Shown: piece by piece, positions 39,656-43,689 of the stretch
How the letters are laid out: every line of letters starts with the position of its first letter
Numbering within the stretch: the stretch's first letter is position 1
DNA from: Paracoccus sp. (in: a-proteobacteria)
Lineage (GTDB): Bacteria > Pseudomonadota > Alphaproteobacteria > Rhodobacterales > Rhodobacteraceae
Direction: 5' to 3'
Length of the DNA stretch: 43,689 bases
Assembly (NCBI RefSeq): GCF_030538655.1
Contig: NZ_JAUNTO010000020.1
Location: forward strand, 1-43,689
Notes under the pieces: model-generated
What the model was told of the DNA's origin: nothing
What the model saw: the letters and a program-made list of their open reading frames with translations, nothing else
Databases searched by the model: none
Position numbers and translations under genes: made by a program

Positions 39656-39970
39656 TTAACTGGCGGTTTTCATCAGCACCAGCCCGGCCACGATCAGCCC
39701 CGCCGCCATCAGGCGCATCGGGCTGGCGGATTCGCCCAGGATCAGGATGCCGACCGCAAAGGCCCCGACCGCGCCAATTCCGGTCCAGATGGTGTAGGCC
39801 GTGCCCAGTGGCAGGCTGCGCATCGCCAGCGACAGCAGGCCAAAGCTGCCGACCATCAGCACAAAGGTCAGGATGGTCGGGCCAGGAAGGCTGAACCCCT
39901 CGGATCGTTTCATTGAAAACGCCCAGCCGATTTCCAGCAGACCGGCAAAGAACAGATAAATCCACGCCAT
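39656..39970 (-). CDS. sugE: SMR-family exporter, SugE/Gdx type (guanidinium exporter)
   Basis: 104 aa, four transmembrane helices. Glu13, Trp16, Ser42, Tyr59 and Trp62 match the residues known for Gdx-type small multidrug resistance proteins that export guanidinium (LLEIGWAFS and LPLGTAYTIWTGIGAVG). The EmrE-type polyaromatic drug subgroup differs at several of these positions, so a guanidinium/proton antiporter is more likely than broad drug efflux. An ACGG-loop hairpin lies upstream of the start. It is divergent from ctaA. Confidence 0.88.
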   Translation of the reverse strand: MAWIYLFFAGLLEIGWAFSMKRSEGFSLPGPTILTFVLMVGSFGLLSLAMRSLPLGTAYTIWTGIGAVGAFAVGILILGESASPMRLMAAGLIVAGLVLMKTAS

Positions 39971-39995
39971 AACGTGTCCCTATGATTTTATGCCG

Positions 39996-40028
39996 CCGGG
40001 CCGTCCCGGACATGATCCCGTGATCGGG
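39996..40028 (-). promoter_or_regulatory. two tandem 4-nt-loop hairpins in the sugE leader, guanidine-II-like
   Basis: Read on the minus strand: CCCG-ATCA-CGGG (40028-40017), a 7-nt linker, then CCGGG-ACGG-CCCGG (40009-39996), 25 nt before the sugE ATG. Guanidine-II (mini-ykkC) riboswitches are two small hairpins with ACGR loops joined by a 7-40 nt linker and often control sugE. The second hairpin fits exactly (ACGG). The first has ATCA, which lacks the guanidinium-binding G, so this is either a degenerate form or a coincidence. Confidence 0.35.
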
Positions 40029-40097
40029 CGAGGACGTTGCCCCGTTTGCGCAAGGTGTCGCCCCAAGCTTATTTGGCCAAACAGCAAGCGGGATGAT

Positions 40098-40154
40098 CCT
40101 GTGCTAAACAGGTGATGCAAGGCGCGCATCGGGTCAAGGGGGCGTTCCCCCTTG
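40098..40154 (+). promoter_or_regulatory. three tandem hairpins in the ctaA leader
   Basis: CCTGT-GCTAA-ACAGG (40098-40112), GATGC-AAGGCGC-GCATC (40114-40130) and CAAGGGGG-CGTT-CCCCCTTG (40135-40154) follow each other with 1- and 4-nt spacers, ending 51 bp before the ctaA start. They could be a structured 5' leader, an attenuator or a small RNA. The last is a perfect 8-bp stem. Nothing known is recognised. Confidence 0.4.
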
Positions 40155-40205
40155 CCATCGCCGCCCCGCGCGGTCAAATTCCGTCCCGACCGAAAGGAGC
40201 CTGCC

Positions 40206-41345
40206 ATGGCCAAGCGCCCCGTTTTTCAGGAAGTGAGTCAGGCGCCCCGCCCGACCGCCACCACCGGCATGATCGACGCCGCCCCCAAGGGCGCGCGGCG
40301 GGCGATCCGGGTCTGGCTGATCGTGCTGTTCGCCTTGGTCGCGGCGATGATCGCGCTTGGCGGCGCGACGCGGCTGACCGGCTCGGGCCTGTCGATCACC
40401 GAATGGCGGCCGGTGACGGGGGCGATCCCGCCGATGGATGCCGCCGCCTGGCAGGCCGAGTTTGACCGTTATCAGCAGATCGACCAGTTCCATCAGGTTA
40501 ACCCCGACATGGACCTTGCCGGGTTCAAGCAGATTTACTGGTGGGAATGGGCGCATCGCCAGCTTGGGCGGCTGGTCGGGCTGATCTGGGCGGCGGGCTT
40601 TGCGCTGTTTCTGGTGCGTCGGCAGGTGCCGACCGGCTGGACGCCGCGCCTGCTGGGGCTTGGCGTTCTGGGCGGGCTGCAAGGCGTCATCGGCTGGTGG
40701 ATGGTGTCTTCCGGTCTGGGTGAGGGGATGGTGCGCGTCGCCTCTTATCGCCTTGCGGTGCATCTGGGGCTGGCCTTTGCCATTCTTGGCCTGATCGCGT
40801 GGTATGTGCTGGACCTGTCGCGCAGCGAAGCGGACCTGATGCGCGCCCGCCGCGCCGGGGACCGCAGACTGTTCGGCGCAGCAACCGGGCTGATGCACCT
40901 GACCTTTGTGCAAATCCTGATCGGCGCGCTGGTCGCCGGGATTGATGCGGGCCGCACCTATACCGGCTGGCCGACCATGGGGGGCGAGTGGATTCCAGCG
41001 GCGATCTGGGACAGCGCGCTGGGCTGGCGTAACCTGTTCGAGAACCCCGCCACGGTGCAGTTCATCCACCGTATCGTCGGTTATTTGCTGGCGATCATGG
41101 CGGTTGTCGTCTGGATGCGCGCACGCAGATCGCCGCATCCGGTGACGCGCGGGGCCTTTACCGTGATGCTGGCGATGGTCGTGGTGCAGATCGGGTTGGG
41201 CATTCTGAACGTCATCCACGCCTCGCCTTTGGGCCTGGCGCTGATCCATCAGATCGGGGCGGTGGCGCTGTTTGTGCTGATTATCCGCGCGCGGCACCAC
41301 GCCCGCTATCCTTTTGAAACCTCTGTCCGGGGAACCATCCGATGA
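40206..41345 (+). CDS. ctaA: heme A synthase (CtaA/COX15 type)
   Basis: Oxidises heme O to heme A for aa3-type cytochrome oxidase. 379 aa, eight transmembrane helices in two bundles. Heme-ligand histidines are visible in WWEWAHRQLGRLVGL and VHLGLAFAILGL (first half) and VQFIHRIVGYLLAI and LIHQIGAVAL (second half); GGATRLTGSGLSITEWRPVTGAIPP at the first loop is a family signature. This is the alphaproteobacterial/mitochondrial type without the extracellular Cys pair of Bacillus CtaA. GAAAGGAG lies just before the ATG at 40206. It overlaps the carboxypeptidase gene by ATGA. Confidence 0.94.
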   Translation: MAKRPVFQEVSQAPRPTATTGMIDAAPKGARRAIRVWLIVLFALVAAMIALGGATRLTGSGLSITEWRPVTGAIPPMDAAAWQAEFDRYQQIDQFHQVNPDMDLAGFKQIYWWEWAHRQLGRLVGLIWAAGFALFLVRRQVPTGWTPRLLGLGVLGGLQGVIGWWMVSSGLGEGMVRVASYRLAVHLGLAFAILGLIAWYVLDLSRSEADLMRARRAGDRRLFGAATGLMHLTFVQILIGALVAGIDAGRTYTGWPTMGGEWIPAAIWDSALGWRNLFENPATVQFIHRIVGYLLAIMAVVVWMRARRSPHPVTRGAFTVMLAMVVVQIGLGILNVIHASPLGLALIHQIGAVALFVLIIRARHHARYPFETSVRGTIR

Positions 41346-42814
41346 GCGCATTTGACGATCTTCTGGCCTTTCAGCGCCAGACCGAGGCTTTGGCATCCGT
41401 CGCCGGGCGGCTTGGCTGGGATCAGGAAACCGTCATGCCGCGCGGCGCGACCCAGCAGCGGGCCGAGGAAATGGCGGCGATGGAATCGGTCCTGCACGAA
41501 CGCCGCACCGACCCGCGCATCGGTGAATGGCTGGAGGCAGCACAGCCCCAGACCGAGGTGGAAACCCGCATCGCTGACCTGATCACCCGTGATTTCCAGC
41601 GCAACGCACGGGTTCCGGCGCGTCTGGCGGCGGAGCTGGCGCGGCAGACCTCGCTGGCGCAGGGTATCTGGGCCGAGGCGCGGGCCAATGACGCGCCCGC
41701 CGATTTTCTGCCGACGCTGGATAATATCCTGATGCTGACGCGCGAAAAGGCCGCGCATCTGGCTGATGGTGGCGATCTGTATGACGCGCTGCTGGACGAT
41801 TACGAACCCGGCGCGCGCGGCGACGATATTGCCACGCTGTTCGACGCCATGCGCCCCCGCCTTGTCGCTCTGCGCGAAGATGTGTTGGGCGCCGATGCGC
41901 AGCCCGCCACGCTGACCGGCCATTTCGCGCATGACACGCAGATTCGTCTGGCCCGCACCTGCGCCAGTGCCTTTGGCTATGACTGGTCGCGCGGGCGGCT
42001 GGATATTGCCGTGCATCCGTTCAGCTCTGGCGGCTGGCAGGACAGCCGGATCACCACCCGCGTGGTCGAGGCCGAGCCGTTCAACTGCCTGTATTCGACC
42101 ATTCACGAGGTCGGCCATTCGACCTATGAACTGGGTATCGACGATGATTATGCCTTCACCCCGCTTGGCCGGGGCGTGTCGATGGGCGTTCACGAAAGCC
42201 AGAGCCGCATCTATGAAAACCAGATGGGCCGCAGTCGTGCCTTTACCGGCTGGCTGTATCAGCGGATGAGCGATGCCTTTGGCGGGCTGAACGTGCCGGA
42301 TGCCGATGCTTTTTATGCCACGGTGAATCGCGTGACTCCCGGCTATATCCGCACCGAGTCCGACGAGGTTCAGTATAATCTGCACATCATGCTGCGCTTT
42401 GATCTGGAACGCGATCTGATCGCCGGGCGGCTGGATGTCGAGGATCTGCCCGAGGCATGGAACACCCGCTTTCTGCACGACTTTGGCGTAGCGGTGGACC
42501 GGCCCGCGAATGGCGTTTTGCAGGATGTTCACTGGTCGGTCGGGTTGTTCGGCTATTTCCCGACCTATGCGCTGGGGAATGTCTATGCCGGTTGCCTGAA
42601 TGCCGCGATGCGCGCCGCCGTCCCCGATCTGGACGCGGCGCTGGCGCGGGGCGAGGCCGGGCCGGGCGTCGAATGGCTGCGCGAAAACGTCCAGCGCCAC
42701 GGCGGTCTGCTGTCACCGCGCGCGCTGATCGAGAACGCGATTGCTGCCCCCATCAGCCCCGCCCCGCTGCTGGATTATCTGGAAGCCAAATTCGGCGAGA
42801 TTTACCGGCTGTAA
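41342..42814 (+). CDS. M32-family metallocarboxypeptidase (carboxypeptidase Taq type)
   Basis: 490 aa, all-helical zinc carboxypeptidase. The zinc motif HEVGH is at residues 255-259 in STIHEVGHSTYELG, the third ligand lies in MGVHESQSRIYENQMGRS, and IRTESDEVQYNLHIMLRFDLE and SVGLFGYFPTYALGN are further family signatures. It removes C-terminal residues from peptides in the cytoplasm. It is translationally coupled to ctaA. Confidence 0.93.
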   Translation: MSAFDDLLAFQRQTEALASVAGRLGWDQETVMPRGATQQRAEEMAAMESVLHERRTDPRIGEWLEAAQPQTEVETRIADLITRDFQRNARVPARLAAELARQTSLAQGIWAEARANDAPADFLPTLDNILMLTREKAAHLADGGDLYDALLDDYEPGARGDDIATLFDAMRPRLVALREDVLGADAQPATLTGHFAHDTQIRLARTCASAFGYDWSRGRLDIAVHPFSSGGWQDSRITTRVVEAEPFNCLYSTIHEVGHSTYELGIDDDYAFTPLGRGVSMGVHESQSRIYENQMGRSRAFTGWLYQRMSDAFGGLNVPDADAFYATVNRVTPGYIRTESDEVQYNLHIMLRFDLERDLIAGRLDVEDLPEAWNTRFLHDFGVAVDRPANGVLQDVHWSVGLFGYFPTYALGNVYAGCLNAAMRAAVPDLDAALARGEAGPGVEWLRENVQRHGGLLSPRALIENAIAAPISPAPLLDYLEAKFGEIYRL

Positions 42815-42830
42815 CGATCTGACCGCGCGT

Positions 42831-42857
42831 CCCTTGCCCTGATTGTCAGGGCAAGGG
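42831..42857. terminator. perfect 12-bp hairpin after the carboxypeptidase gene
   Basis: CCCTTGCCCTGA (42831-42842), loop TTG, then TCAGGGCAAGGG (42846-42857), 16 bp past the stop. There is only a weak T run (AGTTTGGG) after it, so it may terminate inefficiently or act as a 3' stabiliser. It lies about 78 bp before the left end of the insertion sequence. Confidence 0.6.
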
Positions 42858-43008
42858 AGTTTGGGCCGATTCGGCGCGGAAGGCGGTTGGTGTTCAGGGA
42901 CATGGCGGGCTGAAGTCGGGGAAACGGAGAACTAGGGTCTGGACCCATTAAATTGCTTGCGGGAGCGGCAATTCATTGGTTCACTGATGGCACCAAAGGG
43001 GTGCTGCC

Positions 43009-43377
43009 ATGACCGATATGTTCCTGTTGTCCGACAACCAGATGGCGCGGATATCGCCGTTCTTTCCTTTGTCGCAGGGCATCCCCCGGGTGGATGACCG
43101 GCGGGTGATCAGCGGTATCATCTTTGTCATCCGCAATGGGTTGCGGTGGCGCGATGTTCCGCCAAGCTATGGACCACACAAGACAATCTACAATCGTTTC
43201 ATCCGCTGGAGCGAGTTGGGCGTGTTCGGGCGCATTTTTCTGGAACTGGCACAAGGCGGTGGCGAGACCGCCGAGATGATGATCGACGCGACCCACCTCA
43301 AGGCACACCGGACTGCGGCCAGCCTGCTCAAAAAGGGGCTCTTCCCCGGTATATCCGACGCACCAAGGGCGGGTTGA
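43009..43377 (+). CDS. IS5-family transposase, first frame (orfA)
   Basis: 122 aa. The N-terminal domain (LSDNQMARISPFFPLSQGIPRVDDRRVISGIIFVIRNGLRWRDVPPSYGPHKTIYNRFIRWSELGVFGRIF) is the DUF4096-type DNA-binding part of IS5-group transposases, and the first catalytic Asp is in MMIDATHLKAHRTAASLLKKG. The frame runs out soon after KKG, where the family continues in the -1 frame. The ribosome site is AAAGGGGTG. Confidence 0.9.
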   Translation: MTDMFLLSDNQMARISPFFPLSQGIPRVDDRRVISGIIFVIRNGLRWRDVPPSYGPHKTIYNRFIRWSELGVFGRIFLELAQGGGETAEMMIDATHLKAHRTAASLLKKGLFPGISDAPRAG

Positions 43378-43689
43378 ACTCAAAACTTCATGCGGTTTGC
43401 GACAGCGAGGGACGTCCGAGAGCCCTGTTCCTGACAGCGGGCCAGGTCAGCGACTACACCGGTGCCGTCGCATTGTTGGGGACCATGCCCGCTGCCAAAG
43501 TGCTGCTAGCCGACAAGGGCTATGACGCGGACTGGCTGCGAGACGCCCTTGCAGATCGCAAGATCGAATCCTGCATCCCATCGAAATCAAACAGAAAAAT
43601 CCAGATACCCCATGATCGCGCACTCTACCGCGAGCGTAACAAGATCGAAAACATGTTCGGCCGACTGAAGGACTGGCGCCGTATCCACA
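43329..43689 (+). CDS. IS5-family transposase, second frame (orfB), partial
   Basis: Continues in the -1 frame relative to orfA and runs off the right edge. It carries the rest of the DDE domain: RTKGGLNSKLHAVCDSEGRP, the second Asp in LLADKGYDADWLRDAL and the Glu region NKIENMFGRLKDWRRIH. Joined to orfA at CAAAAAGGGG (43329-43338) it gives LLKKGALPRYIRRTKGGLN, as in full-length IS427-like transposases, so a programmed -1 frameshift or transcript slippage is likely. The end is outside the window. Confidence 0.88.

Larger units (their letters stand above)
42935..43689 (+). mobile_element. IS5-family insertion sequence (IS427-like group), right end outside the window
   Basis: The left end is set at GGGTCTGGACCC (42935-42946), the kind of terminal repeat seen in this group, preceded by CTA as expected for an IS5/IS427-type target. 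The transposase frames start 63 bp further on. The right terminal repeat, and so the target duplication, is not in the window, so the exact boundary is inferred. Confidence 0.8.

Overview
This window is chromosomal DNA from a high-GC alphaproteobacterium, most likely a Rhodobacterales member close to Paracoccus or Rhodobacter. The evidence is the nuo gene order with small unidentified genes between subunits, a biotin ligase gene fused to the end of that cluster, the dispersed intergenic repeat ending in AAACGAAAGAC, and the general codon style. I infer the taxon from these features; I could run no database search.

Layout. Positions 1-12843 hold the distal part of the complex I operon: the 3' part of nuoF, then nuoG, H, I, J, K, L, M and N. 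Between them sit six accessory reading frames: a 40-aa lipoprotein, a 135-aa secreted protein next to a 55-aa membrane protein, a 257-aa lipoprotein, a 61-aa soluble protein, a carboxymuconolactone-decarboxylase-like protein, and a 24-aa valine-rich membrane microprotein. birA, coaX and the RNase J gene follow with overlapping or nearly overlapping ends, so the transcription unit probably runs to about 16071. Positions 16075-18278 carry trmB, a sirtuin on the minus strand, a small secreted protein and a CopZ-like chaperone. Positions 18368-22112 hold a DMT-type exporter, lepA, a low-GC membrane-protein gene broken by a one-base shift in a T7 tract, and a small Trp/Met-rich protein. An Lrp/AsnC regulator is divergent from trxB (22133-23721), followed by pyruvate carboxylase (23824-27258).

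Positions 27349-29063 are a coupled RNA methyltransferase and PIN-domain nuclease. zwf, pgl and pgi (29124-32846) form a carbohydrate operon linking glucose-6-phosphate to the Entner-Doudoroff and pentose phosphate routes. A minus-strand AlkB-like membrane di-iron enzyme faces it. ftsY starts a four-gene overlapping operon (34066-37097) with a TraB/GumN-like protein, an NTF2-like protein and a DUF1345 membrane protein. A divergent ThiE-like gene, an SPFH protein, a TrmJ-like methyltransferase, a Gdx/SugE-type exporter, ctaA and an M32 carboxypeptidase follow. The window ends inside an IS5-family insertion sequence (from about 42935) whose transposase is split in two frames.

Most of the window is core metabolism: respiration, cofactor attachment, RNA processing, translation, anaplerosis and sugar catabolism. 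The parts that deserve a second look are the accessory reading frames in the nuo operon, the T7 frameshift gene, the intergenic repeat family placed at transcript ends, the hairpin-rich gap between sugE and ctaA with a guanidine-II-like ACGG hairpin, the methyltransferase-PIN pair, and the ThiE-like protein with altered active-site signatures. I found no CRISPR array, no complete tRNA or rRNA gene, and no phage genes.
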